Source: Dyadobacter fermentans (GTDB lineage: Bacteria > Bacteroidota > Bacteroidia > Cytophagales > Spirosomataceae). Taken from it: DNA of 64,000 nucleotides. The notes under the pieces are model-generated. The model did no database searches, had not been told where the DNA came from, and saw only the letters and a list, made by a program, of their open reading frames with translations. Shown here piece by piece: positions 39,084 through 46,657 of this stretch (its first letter is position 1; every line of letters starts with the position of its first letter). The position numbers were made by a program, and so were the translations under genes. The stretch is from assembly GCF_019924045.1 (NCBI RefSeq), contig NZ_JAHXBN010000032.1, positions 62,001-126,000 of the forward strand. The letters are read 5' to 3'.

Positions 39084-39716
39084 ATGAAAGCGATCCAGGC
39101 GGTAATAACTGCTGACATGGTCAATTATACGCAATTTTCGCGTGAAGAATCGGGCGTTTGGCTGGAAGAAATGCTTGATGTTTTGCACCAAAACCAATCT
39201 TTCAAATGGGCGCTAAAACCCGAAATCTACCGCGGGGACAGCTTCCAGGCAGTATTAAAAAACACCGACGAGATCATGCGAATGGCCATCCTCGCACGCG
39301 CATGTATACGCAAGCACGCGCCCAACGCCGATATGCGCGTAGCCATTGGAATCGGCCATACTGAGCAACTCACCAACCGCCCTGGTACATCCGACGGCGA
39401 GGCATTCAGGCTTTCGGGACACCTGGCCGATAAAATCCGCCAGCAGAAAGCCAGGATCGGCATTGCATTCTCCAAGCCATCGGAACCCTTATCCGCGACG
39501 CTGGATCTGCTGGAAACAGTCATTGAAAGCTGGACTGCCGCCCAAAGCCAGGTGATTGAAGCACTGCTACAAGGCAAAAATATAACACAAATCGCCGAAA
39601 TGCTTTCCATCAGCCAATCGGCAGCAAGCCAGCGGGTTGCCTCGTCGAAATGGTGGGCTATTGATAGTTTTCTTGCTACCTTTCCAAAGCAATTATCGCT
39701 ATACACCAAACGCTAA
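39084..39716 (+). CDS. SatD-like protein with C-terminal helix-turn-helix
   Basis: A 210-residue protein. Residues 1-140 resemble SatD-type proteins: AVITADMVNYTQFSREESGV, EIYRGDSFQAVLKNTDEIMR and MRVAIGIGHTEQLTNRPGTS, a pattern also reminiscent of nucleotide-cyclase-like folds. The end carries a helix-turn-helix, EALLQGKNITQIAEMLSISQ followed by SAASQRVASSKWW (about 160-198). It lies 3 bp after the four-copy operator array and 6 bp before a DUF3307 membrane protein, which is its usual partner. Autoregulation through the array is the simplest inference. The N-terminal domain may sense a small ligand. Confidence 0.8.
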   Translation: MKAIQAVITADMVNYTQFSREESGVWLEEMLDVLHQNQSFKWALKPEIYRGDSFQAVLKNTDEIMRMAILARACIRKHAPNADMRVAIGIGHTEQLTNRPGTSDGEAFRLSGHLADKIRQQKARIGIAFSKPSEPLSATLDLLETVIESWTAAQSQVIEALLQGKNITQIAEMLSISQSAASQRVASSKWWAIDSFLATFPKQLSLYTKR

Positions 39717-39722
39717 ACGACT

Positions 39723-40478
39723 ATGACAGAATTTCTGTTGCTCCTTTTGGCACACGTTCTCGCAGATTTTTACTGGCAGCCTACCAAATGGGTAACCGAC
39801 AAAAAGGAGAGAAAATACAAATCCCGTTATCTGTATTTCCACATATTACTTGTCATAATCGTCTCATATATTGCCCTGCACCAGTGGCAAAATCCGTTTC
39901 CGGCCATTGTGCTGGGCATCGCACATGGTGTGATCGATCTTGTCAAAATATCATTCGACAAAAAGGGCTCTCTCGCCTGGTTTATCGCCGACCAGGCCGC
40001 GCACCTTGCCACCATTGCACTCACCGCGCTGATACTTACGAGCAATATCCTACCCGGCTTTGAAGCGCTTGCCGTGTGGCTCAACAAGCCTAAAACCCTT
40101 GCAACGTTATCAGGCGCATTATTCATTCTCAATCCGATCTCCTTTTTTGTAGGCATACTCACCAAACCATGGCGCGAAGAGCTCGCCAAACTCGCGCCCG
40201 GGGCCGACGACAACCTCGCCAACGCCGGCCGTTGGATAGGCCTTTCGGAGCGTTTGCTCATTTTTGTTTTTGTGTTAGTTAACCAATATTCGGCGATTGG
40301 CTTCCTTATCGCCGCTAAATCGCTGCTGAGATACAATGAAAAAGCAACCGATTCCGGCATTCCTCCCGCCTATATCAGCAAGAAATCGGAGTATGTGCTG
40401 GTAGGCACGCTCATGAGTTACACTTGTGCGATTGCCGTCGCATTGGCAGTTCAGATACTCAGCCAAAAATTTAAATAG
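39723..40478 (+). CDS. DUF3307 membrane protein
   Basis: A 251-residue integral membrane protein with about six helices. The DUF3307 signature is at the start: LLAHVLADFYWQPTKWVTDK, then YLYFHILLVIIVSYIALHQW and VLGIAHGVIDLVKISFDKKG. The second half has two more membrane pairs and the loop GRWIGLSERLLIFVFVLVNQ. The conserved His and Asp in the first helices (H-x3-D, H-x3-D) may hold a metal. The function is unknown. It is co-transcribed with the SatD-like regulator, 6 bp apart, which suggests the regulator controls it. Confidence 0.85.
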   Translation: MTEFLLLLLAHVLADFYWQPTKWVTDKKERKYKSRYLYFHILLVIIVSYIALHQWQNPFPAIVLGIAHGVIDLVKISFDKKGSLAWFIADQAAHLATIALTALILTSNILPGFEALAVWLNKPKTLATLSGALFILNPISFFVGILTKPWREELAKLAPGADDNLANAGRWIGLSERLLIFVFVLVNQYSAIGFLIAAKSLLRYNEKATDSGIPPAYISKKSEYVLVGTLMSYTCAIAVALAVQILSQKFK

Positions 40479-40481
40479 CGC

Positions 40482-40511
40482 ATTAAACTTGCCGGGTCTT
40501 TTTGCATCTAA
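40482..40511 (+). promoter_or_regulatory. ECF-type promoter motif, copy 3 (Spy-like gene)
   Basis: ATTAAAC (40482-40488, preceded by GC) and TCTAA (40507-40511, followed by CC) are 18 bp apart, identical in spacing to copies 1 and 2. The start codon follows 25 bp later, giving a short leader as expected for a promoter here. A CCGGGT/ACCCGG pair surrounds the downstream box. Confidence 0.7.
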
Positions 40512-40536
40512 CCCGGGTATCTAAACTTTTTTGACC

Positions 40537-40905
40537 ATGAGGAAATCATTGTTAGCCATTTTACTGGCATTTGTTAGCTTCACAACCTTCGCACAACGCG
40601 GCGGCAACGCTACGCCCGAGCAACGCGCGGACAACCAGACTAAAACTTTAACCGAAAACCTCAAACTTTCGGACGATCAGCAGAAAAAAGTATACGACCT
40701 TAGCCTCGCCCGCGCCAAGAAAATGCAGGAACTAAGGGATTCTCAAAACATGGACCGCGAACAAATGCGCGCTTCGATGGAGACATTCAACACCGAGCTC
40801 TCTAAAATCCTGACCGTAGAACAGCAGGAGAAATACAAAACCATGCTGGAAGATCGCCGGAATAATCGCGGCGGCGGAGGTGGTGGAGGCGGGCCCAGAA
40901 ACTAA
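40537..40905 (+). CDS. Small periplasmic Spy/DUF4890-like protein
   Basis: A 122-residue exported protein. The signal peptide ends in FTTFAQ (about 20). The mature part is a charged helical hairpin, TPEQRADNQTKTLTENLKLS followed by DDQQKKVYDLSLARAKKMQE and a second helix ending in LTVEQQEKYKTMLEDRR. The tail is poly-glycine. Regular LxxDQ/LTxEQ patterns are typical of periplasmic LTXXQ proteins (Spy, CpxP), which act as chaperones or stress sensors. It is just downstream of the third ECF-type promoter motif, consistent with an envelope-stress role. The start at 40537 replaces an in-frame TTG two codons earlier. Confidence 0.85.
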   Translation: MRKSLLAILLAFVSFTTFAQRGGNATPEQRADNQTKTLTENLKLSDDQQKKVYDLSLARAKKMQELRDSQNMDREQMRASMETFNTELSKILTVEQQEKYKTMLEDRRNNRGGGGGGGGPRN

Positions 40906-40923
40906 ACTCAGTTCATGCAAAAC

Positions 40924-40962
40924 AGGCTGCCACATTCACATATGGCAGCCTGCTTCATTTTA
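40924..40962 (+). terminator. Intrinsic terminator after the Spy-like gene
   Basis: A 9-bp stem AGGCTGCCA/TGGCAGCCT (40924-40932 with 40943-40951) followed by GCTTCATTTT. It ends the Spy-like transcript and precedes the convergent Uma2 gene. Confidence 0.7.
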
Positions 40963-40975
40963 TAATGTCCGGATT

Positions 40976-41557
40976 TTAAATCACTCCCTCCTCCTTCAAA
41001 AGATCATTCAGGCAAAACTGGTATTGATCAAAAACAGGAACCATTTCATCCCATTCATAGACAGTCCATTTGCGCGACCGATCCATTACCATGATCTTAC
41101 GGCTTTCTGTCAAAACCCAAATTACCCGTTCTGTACCAAACCCGATCATCTTTTCACTCTTACGGAAAAAATAGTCCTCAGGGCTTGGAAACTGACCTGC
41201 CTCGATTTTTACATCAACCTCGATTGCAATTTTCGGAGGTACATCGGGGTAGTTTTTTGAAAATACATTCTTGATCAATGCCTTGTCAAAAACTGCTACA
41301 TCATTTGTCAGATTATTCCCGTGTGAAACGTGCAAGCCCGGCTCATTGGTTAGAACCCAATAACCGTTCCTTTGCAGCATCTGAGCGAAGTACGTACTGA
41401 TAATTCTGACGATTAACCCCTGTAAAAAACTACAACCCATGACTTCTTCCGGAGACAAATTATTTTCCAGTACCTTCTTGTAGCCCTTGCGGTACAAGGG
41501 GCGCCCGTCGAGTTCTTCGAAGATCAAGCTAGCAGGAATCGTCTCGGTGAGTATCAT
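40976..41557 (-). CDS. Uma2 family protein (PD-(D/E)xK nuclease fold), copy 1
   Basis: A 193-residue protein of the Uma2/DUF820 family, which has a restriction-endonuclease-like fold. Candidate active-site residues are the Asp in NNLTNDVAVFDK (near 82), the E-V-D in PPKIAIEVDVKIEAG (near 114) and the Lys in FFRKSEKMIGFG. The later RVIWVLTESRKIMVM strand is also typical. The family is abundant in cyanobacteria and Cytophagales, often near mobile DNA, and its function is not established. It stands alone here, ending convergently with the Spy-like gene. A second, more canonical copy is at 54341. Confidence 0.82.
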   Translation of the reverse strand: MILTETIPASLIFEELDGRPLYRKGYKKVLENNLSPEEVMGCSFLQGLIVRIISTYFAQMLQRNGYWVLTNEPGLHVSHGNNLTNDVAVFDKALIKNVFSKNYPDVPPKIAIEVDVKIEAGQFPSPEDYFFRKSEKMIGFGTERVIWVLTESRKIMVMDRSRKWTVYEWDEMVPVFDQYQFCLNDLLKEEGVI

Positions 41558-41617
41558 GGTTCTTTCAATTGGCTTCTAAACAAATATAGCGAATTTTAAC
41601 CTCACTCAAAATCAGCC

Positions 41618-43213
41618 TCAAAGCGCCATTTCAGTCTTAAACTCCGACGTGAAATGGAAATGAATGGCCGGGTTGTTTTCGCGGTTCATGCGGATCATCC
41701 ATTCCGATTCGGCGAGGAATACCGGATTACGGTCCTTATCGAAGGCGATTTGGTTGCCTTTAAGGCGAATAAACTGGTCCATAGCCGGTTTATCGTCAGC
41801 GGTGAGCCAACAGGCCCGGGAGATATTCATCGGCACCCAGCGGCATTTTGCACCGTATTCGTGTTCGAGGCGGTATTGGATTACGTCGAATTGAAGTTCT
41901 CCAACGGTACCTACGACTTTTCTATTGCCCAGGTCAAGCGTAAAAAGCTGCGCCACACCTTCATCGGTGAGCTGCTGGATACCCTTTTCCAGTTGCTTGG
42001 ATTTCATCGGGTCCATGTTGATCAGCTCCTTAAATATCTCAGGCGAGAAGCTCGGAATACCGGAGAATTGCAGGTTTTCACCCTCGGTTAACGTATCCCC
42101 GATTTTGAAGTTACCTGTATCGTAAAGTCCTACCACATCGCCCGGGAAACCCTCTTCCATCACGCTCTTATCCGAAGCCATGAATGTAAATGGGCTGGAA
42201 AAACGTACATCTTTACCTAAGCGAACGTGTTTATAGAATTTCCCTCTCTCAAATTTGCCCGAACAAATGCGCAAGAACGCAATGCGGTCGCGGTGGCGGG
42301 GATCGAGGTTCGCGTGGATTTTGAATACAAAACCTGTGAATTTCGGTTCGGTAGGCTCTACTTCGCGTACGTCGGTCGGACGCGGCTGCGGGATAGGTGA
42401 AATGTCGCAGAAAGTATCGAGCAACTCTTTGATACCGAAGTTATTGATCGCACTACCAAAGAACACCGGCGCTAGCTGACCTTTTTGGTAAGCTTCTTCC
42501 GAGAATGCATCATAAACACCTTCCACAAGCTCCACGTCCTCTGTCAGCTGGTTTGCATCTCTTTCGCCCAACAATTCTTCAAGCTTCTCGTCTTCCAGGT
42601 TCACCTTCGCGACGTCGGCCTCAATTTTAGTTTTATTGATTTTGAAGAAATACAGCATTTGCTCATACAAGCTGTAAACCCCCTTGAAATTAGCCCCCAT
42701 ATTGATCGGCCAGGTAAGCGGGCGAACACGGATGTTGAGCTTGCTTTCCAGTTCGTCGAGCAGTTCAAAAGGATTCTGGCCTTCGCGGTCGAGCTTGTTG
42801 ATGAACACGATCACCGGCGTGTTACGCATGCGGCAAACTTCCATCAAACGTTCGGTCTGCTCCTCGACGCCTTTTACGCAGTCAACCACCAGGATTACGC
42901 TGTCCACCGCTGTTAATGTGCGGTAAGTATCTTCGGCAAAGTCCTTGTGACCAGGCGTATCGAGGATATTGATCAGCAGATCCTTGTATTCGAAGGTCAT
43001 TACCGACGTCGCCACCGAGATACCACGCTGCTTCTCGATCTCCATAAAGTCGGAAGTCGCAGTCTTCTTGATTTTATTGGATTTTACCGCCCCGGCTGTC
43101 TGGATCGCGCCCCCGAAAAGGAGCAGCTTTTCCGTCAAAGTGGTTTTCCCGGCATCGGGGTGGCTGATGATCGCAAACGTGCGGCGCTTCTTAATTTCTT
43201 GTAAATTACTCAT
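41618..43213 (-). CDS. prfC: Peptide chain release factor 3
   Basis: A 531-residue translational GTPase that recycles RF1 and RF2 after termination. The G motifs are in order: [18 protein letters not shown] (G1, near 18), [10 protein letters not shown] (G2), [14 protein letters not shown] (G3, near 85) and [10 protein letters not shown] (G4, near 140). The rest carries the RF3-specific domains II and III ([40 protein letters not shown]). Length is normal for RF3. The gene is probably monocistronic. It lies downstream of the ppa terminator. Confidence 0.97.
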   Translation of the reverse strand: MSNLQEIKKRRTFAIISHPDAGKTTLTEKLLLFGGAIQTAGAVKSNKIKKTATSDFMEIEKQRGISVATSVMTFEYKDLLINILDTPGHKDFAEDTYRTLTAVDSVILVVDCVKGVEEQTERLMEVCRMRNTPVIVFINKLDREGQNPFELLDELESKLNIRVRPLTWPINMGANFKGVYSLYEQMLYFFKINKTKIEADVAKVNLEDEKLEELLGERDANQLTEDVELVEGVYDAFSEEAYQKGQLAPVFFGSAINNFGIKELLDTFCDISPIPQPRPTDVREVEPTEPKFTGFVFKIHANLDPRHRDRIAFLRICSGKFERGKFYKHVRLGKDVRFSSPFTFMASDKSVMEEGFPGDVVGLYDTGNFKIGDTLTEGENLQFSGIPSFSPEIFKELINMDPMKSKQLEKGIQQLTDEGVAQLFTLDLGNRKVVGTVGELQFDVIQYRLEHEYGAKCRWVPMNISRACWLTADDKPAMDQFIRLKGNQIAFDKDRNPVFLAESEWMIRMNRENNPAIHFHFTSEFKTEMAL

Positions 43214-43270
43214 ATATGCCTGGCAGCGAGTGCCAATGGTTGGTCAAAATTTGCGCAAAGATACGAATTA

Positions 43271-43298
43271 AAAAAAGCCGCCCCTAACAGGAGCGGCT
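43271..43298 (-). terminator. Intrinsic terminator of ppa
   Basis: A GC-rich stem AGCCGC(C)CCT/AGGAGCGGCT (43276-43298) followed on the minus strand by TTTTTTTAATT. It lies about 38 bp after the ppa stop. A 12-bp perfect palindrome CGTCAGCTGACG lies between stop and hairpin. Confidence 0.85.
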
Positions 43299-43335
43299 CT
43301 AAATTCCGTCAGCTGACGTCACATGCTGCGTCGGC

Positions 43336-43947
43336 TCAATAATAAGAATGTTTGTAATCTTCCACCGAAGTAAGGATTACTTCATGCGCCTCATCTTTGC
43401 CGTAAACATTGGTAATTTCGATATGCGCCTTCTCGCCAGGCAAGTTTTTGTAAGTCAGGAAGTAGTGCTTCAAACGCTCCACGATACCGTCCGGCAGCTC
43501 GCTCAGGTCGTTGAACTGGCCGTAAACCTCGTCACCTTTCAGCACGGCGATGATCTTGTCATCCGCTTCGCCGCCATCGATCAGACGGATACCGCCGATA
43601 GGCTTCGCTTCGCACATGATGTTACCGTGCGAAATGATTTTCTCGCACAATACGATGATATCCAGCGGGTCACCATCGCCCTCGGTCACATCACGACCGG
43701 AACGTTCCCGAGCCAACGCTGCGATCTTATCTGCGCAGTACGTCTTTGGGATAAAGCCGTACAATGCAGGAACGATGTTCGAGTATTTCTGAGGGCGGTC
43801 GATTTTAAGGTAACCGGTGGCCTTGTCAATTTCGTATTTTACGGTATCGGTAGGGACAATCTCAATAAATGCAGTAACTAATTCGGGTGCCTTGTCACCC
43901 ATTGGAATTCCGTGCCACGGATGTGCTTTGTGTACGTTAGCGATCAT
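43336..43947 (-). CDS. ppa: Inorganic pyrophosphatase, family I
   Basis: A 203-residue soluble family-I pyrophosphatase, which hydrolyses PPi to drive biosynthesis. The metal-binding signature is GDGDPLDIIVLCEK (near 95). Other active-site parts are YEIDKATGYLKIDRPQKYSN, LYGFIPKTYC and GGEADDKIIAVLKGDEVYG. The end NVYGKDEAHEVI is typical of the long bacterial form. It is monocistronic, with a terminator downstream. No anomaly is visible. Confidence 0.96.
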   Translation of the reverse strand: MIANVHKAHPWHGIPMGDKAPELVTAFIEIVPTDTVKYEIDKATGYLKIDRPQKYSNIVPALYGFIPKTYCADKIAALARERSGRDVTEGDGDPLDIIVLCEKIISHGNIMCEAKPIGGIRLIDGGEADDKIIAVLKGDEVYGQFNDLSELPDGIVERLKHYFLTYKNLPGEKAHIEITNVYGKDEAHEVILTSVEDYKHSYY

Positions 43948-44007
43948 TAGTTGTGTAATAGGTAATAACTTTAAACTTAAATTTCGTTGAATACTAATCT
44001 TGATTTC

Positions 44008-44979
44008 TTACAATCCTGCCTTTTCGGCAATAGTGTAATCCCCTGTCTTTGAAACAGATTGCTTCACAAACAATTCACCCAAAAATCCTGCGAGAAATAA
44101 TTGAGAGCCTACCATAATCGCTACGAGTGCCAGAAAGAACAGCGGGTTCTCTGTAACATTCCGATAGGGCAATAAATTGTAAATGTTATATATCTTTTTT
44201 CCAATAAGCCACACAGCTATAAGGCTTCCAAGAAAAAACATAAGGGTTCCCAGACTGCCGAACAAATGCATGGGTCTCCGTCCAAACTTATTCACAAAGG
44301 CGATCGAAAGCAAATCCAGGAAGCCAAAAATGAACCGCTCGAGACCGAATTTTGTGTATCCGTATTTACGCGCCCGATGCACCACCACCTTCTCCCCGAT
44401 CTTCGCAAAACCATTCCATTTCGCAATCACCGGAATGTAGCGGTGCATTTCTCCGTAAATAGTGATATTCTTCACGACCTCCTTGCGGTAAGCCTTCAAA
44501 CCACAGTTAAAATCATGCAGATAAACCCCTGAAATACTGCGGGTCGCAGCATTGAATAGCTTCGTGGGGATTGTTTTGGTGATCGGGTCGTACCGCTTTT
44601 TCTTCCAACCTGAAATGAGGTCGTAGCGGTCGTTGACGATCATGCTGTACAACTCCGGGATTTCGTCCGGACTATCCTGCAAATCGGCATCCATGGTGAT
44701 CACCACTTCACCCTTTGCGGCCTGAAAACCCGTTTGTAATGCGGCAGTCTTGCCATAATTGCGCACAAAGCTCATTCCGCGTACATTGGGATTTTCCTTC
44801 GAAAGCCGCTGGATTACCTCCCAGGAGCGGTCCTTGCTGCCGTCGTCCATAAAAAGCACTTCATACGTAAAGTGATTTTCATCCATGACCCTCGCAATCC
44901 ACTCGCAGAGCTCGGGAAGCGACTCTTCTTCATTGTAAAGCGGGATAACAACGGAAATCTGGATAGCTTGGTCGGTCAT
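44008..44979 (-). CDS. Glycosyltransferase family 2 membrane protein (DPMS/GtrB-like)
   Basis: A 323-residue GT2 enzyme of the dolichyl- or undecaprenyl-phosphate sugar synthase type. The GT-A domain shows SVVIPLYNEEESLPELCEWI, MDDGSKDRSWEV, GKTAALQTGFQAAKGEVVIT and MDADLQDSPDEIP (DxD site, near 98). Two C-terminal membrane helices follow (LFGSLGTLMFFLGSLIAVWL, FFLALVAIMVGSQLFLAGFL). Such enzymes load a sugar on undecaprenyl phosphate at the cytoplasmic face. The start at 44979 (MTDQAIQIS) sits at the fold's first strand. It is related to the GT2 half of the fusion at 61835. Confidence 0.92.
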   Translation of the reverse strand: MTDQAIQISVVIPLYNEEESLPELCEWIARVMDENHFTYEVLFMDDGSKDRSWEVIQRLSKENPNVRGMSFVRNYGKTAALQTGFQAAKGEVVITMDADLQDSPDEIPELYSMIVNDRYDLISGWKKKRYDPITKTIPTKLFNAATRSISGVYLHDFNCGLKAYRKEVVKNITIYGEMHRYIPVIAKWNGFAKIGEKVVVHRARKYGYTKFGLERFIFGFLDLLSIAFVNKFGRRPMHLFGSLGTLMFFLGSLIAVWLIGKKIYNIYNLLPYRNVTENPLFFLALVAIMVGSQLFLAGFLGELFVKQSVSKTGDYTIAEKAGL

Positions 44980-45039
44980 GTACAATTTCAGTGACAATGC
45001 TTTGCCGGTAATTTGCGGCAAAGTTCGTGTTTTTCCTGA

Positions 45040-45762
45040 TCAAAATTTCAAATAAAAAGCTTTTAGCAACTCCCTGAAACGGGGATCATGGGTAACGCCA
45101 TCCGCTCCGTAAATGTACAGATCGGGTTCAACGTGCACATTATGAGCAAATTCAGCTCGTTGAAACAGCATTAGCAAGCGGAATGCTTTTTTATCTTCCT
45201 GGTGAAACAATGTCAATTTACGGGTGAGTTTCCAGCCGGCTTGCTCCGCTTTTTCAGCGAAGCGTTCACCCTCGTCGACGGGAAAAAGAATGTTGAATTT
45301 CCCCTCCGGCTTCAAAAGCCGTTGTATAGCGACCAGTAACTCCTCAAAATCAAGGGATTTCGCATGATGCGCGATATTCTTCTTATCAATCGGCGAAAGC
45401 AGGTCCGACTGGAAGAACGGAGGATTGGTAATGATCACATCATAATAGTGGTCGGAAACAAACTCCTGTACCGCCGAATGGAATAGCTTAATGCGGTCGT
45501 GAAACGGACTTTGCTCGACGTTTTCACCGGCCTGGTAAAAAGCCTCTGCGTCAATCTCCACCGCGTCGATCATCGCGTACGAGTTGCGCTGCGCGACCAT
45601 AAGCGACAGCAGGCCGGTTCCGGCACCGATGTCGAGAATACGGTCGGCATCCTCCACATCCGCCCATGCACCCAGTACGCAGGCGTCTGTACATACTTTC
45701 ATGGCACACTGGTCCTGCCGGACAGTGAATTGCTTGAACCGGAAATGGGCGTTACGGGGCAT
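45040..45762 (-). CDS. trmN6: tRNA1(Val) (adenine-N6) methyltransferase TrmN6
   Basis: A 240-residue SAM-dependent methyltransferase. SAM motif I is RILDIGAGTGLLSLMVAQRN (near 40), and the amino-methyltransferase catalytic motif is ITNPPFFQ (NPPF, near 112). The start FRFKQFTVRQDQCAMKVCTD is the TrmN6/YfiC signature. It methylates A37 of tRNA-Val. The rnhA start region is 8 bp upstream, on the same strand, so the two are probably co-transcribed. Confidence 0.92.
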   Translation of the reverse strand: MPRNAHFRFKQFTVRQDQCAMKVCTDACVLGAWADVEDADRILDIGAGTGLLSLMVAQRNSYAMIDAVEIDAEAFYQAGENVEQSPFHDRIKLFHSAVQEFVSDHYYDVIITNPPFFQSDLLSPIDKKNIAHHAKSLDFEELLVAIQRLLKPEGKFNILFPVDEGERFAEKAEQAGWKLTRKLTLFHQEDKKAFRLLMLFQRAEFAHNVHVEPDLYIYGADGVTHDPRFRELLKAFYLKF

Positions 45763-45770
45763 ATTATGGT

Positions 45771-46403
45771 CTATTTTCTTCCAAAATCAGCCGGATTCTC
45801 TCCCCAATACTCCGTCTCCCATTTCAATATCCTGTTGGGGTAAGTGTTTGTTGCAAGCCAGCGTTCGGCCCGCTGCAACATTTCAAAAAGCGGCTTGTTC
45901 CGTGGGGTCAAGGCCAGCTTGGTATTCGCGTGTTTCTTTTTGATCCAGGCCATCGCCGTTTTCGAATCCGTATAGATCGGTAAGTCGCTTTCCTTCTTTT
46001 GCAAATAGGCCAATGCATGCACGATCGCCAGAAACTCGCCGATATTATTCGTACCGTCTTTAAACGGCCCCTGCAGGAAAATGCGATCGCCGGTAGCGTA
46101 ATACACGCCCTGGTACTCCATATCACCGGTAGCGGTATTCCACGCCGCATCTACGGCAATGCTGTTCTTAATCGGCCGACCTACGTTAGCAGGCGGCTCC
46201 TGTATTGTGGGTTTGGCGTCCTTCTTGGCTACAAATTCCCAATAATTCCGCTGAATAGCGGCCTCTGCTTCCTGCAAGGAATCAAAAGACTTGTAACGCG
46301 CATCTTCGAAGCCCTTAATCTGCGCCTCGCATTCCTTCCAATCGGTAAAAACACCCGTTTTCCGGCCTTGCCACACTACGTAAAACTTGGACTTTTTCGA
46401 CAC
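45771..46403 (-). CDS. rnhA: Ribonuclease H1 with N-terminal hybrid-binding domain
   Basis: A 210-residue RNase H. The N-terminal hybrid-binding (viroplasmin-like) domain is KFYVVWQGRKTGVFTDWKEC (1-45). After a linker comes the catalytic domain with the four acids: Asp in SIAVDAAWNTATGDM (near 84), Glu in TNNIGEFLAIVHAL, Asp in IYTDSKTAMAWIKKK and a final Asp near the C-terminus (GENPADF). It cuts RNA in RNA-DNA hybrids. It is followed 8 bp later by trmN6. The repeat-rich stretch 46440-46657 is directly upstream of its start, so its promoter must lie in or beside it. Confidence 0.94.
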   Translation of the reverse strand: MSKKSKFYVVWQGRKTGVFTDWKECEAQIKGFEDARYKSFDSLQEAEAAIQRNYWEFVAKKDAKPTIQEPPANVGRPIKNSIAVDAAWNTATGDMEYQGVYYATGDRIFLQGPFKDGTNNIGEFLAIVHALAYLQKKESDLPIYTDSKTAMAWIKKKHANTKLALTPRNKPLFEMLQRAERWLATNTYPNRILKWETEYWGENPADFGRK

Positions 46404-46439
46404 GAATGTAATGTTCGATTTTATTAACTACTATGTTTT

Positions 46440-46513
46440 GTCAGGTGTGGTCAGGAGGTCATTTGTAGCCAATAAGTCATTTGTAGTCAAGAAGTTATTT
46501 ATAATCAATATCA
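46440..46513 (+). repeat. Inverted arm of the GTCA repeat array
   Basis: On the plus strand, GTCA-like cores (GTCA, GTCA, GTCA, GCCA, GTCA, GTCA, GTTA, ATCA) begin at 46440, 46450, 46458, 46468, 46476, 46486, 46494 and 46504. Spacing alternates 10, 8, 10, 8, 10, 8, 10. The orientation is opposite to the array that follows, and the units share the GTCATTTGTA form. The two arms could pair in single strands. Confidence 0.75.
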
Positions 46514-46523
46514 GGCAAGCCTA

Positions 46524-46657
46524 CGACAATAATTGACTACACTTGACAATAACTCACCATACTTGACAACAAATGGCCACACCTGACAACAAATGACCAT
46601 ACTTGACTATAAATGACCACACTTGACCAGAACTGACAACAAATGACCCAACCTGAC
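46524..46657 (-). repeat. GTCA decamer array after pepT (14 units)
   Basis: On the minus strand fourteen units with a GTCA core (one GCCA, one GTGA, one GTCG) follow each other at exactly 10-bp spacing. The consensus is about GTCAnnTnTn; examples are GTCATTTGTT, GTCAAGTATG and GTCAGGTGTG. On the plus strand the cores start at every position ending in 4 from 46524 to 46654. The first unit shares its G with the TAG stop codon of pepT. No spacer structure, no cas genes and no coding periodicity are seen. Confidence 0.85.

Noticed and set aside
46440..46657. Repeat array as a CRISPR locus
   Set aside because: Units are 10 bp with no unique spacers, no leader and no cas genes; the same family occurs in another 3' UTR.
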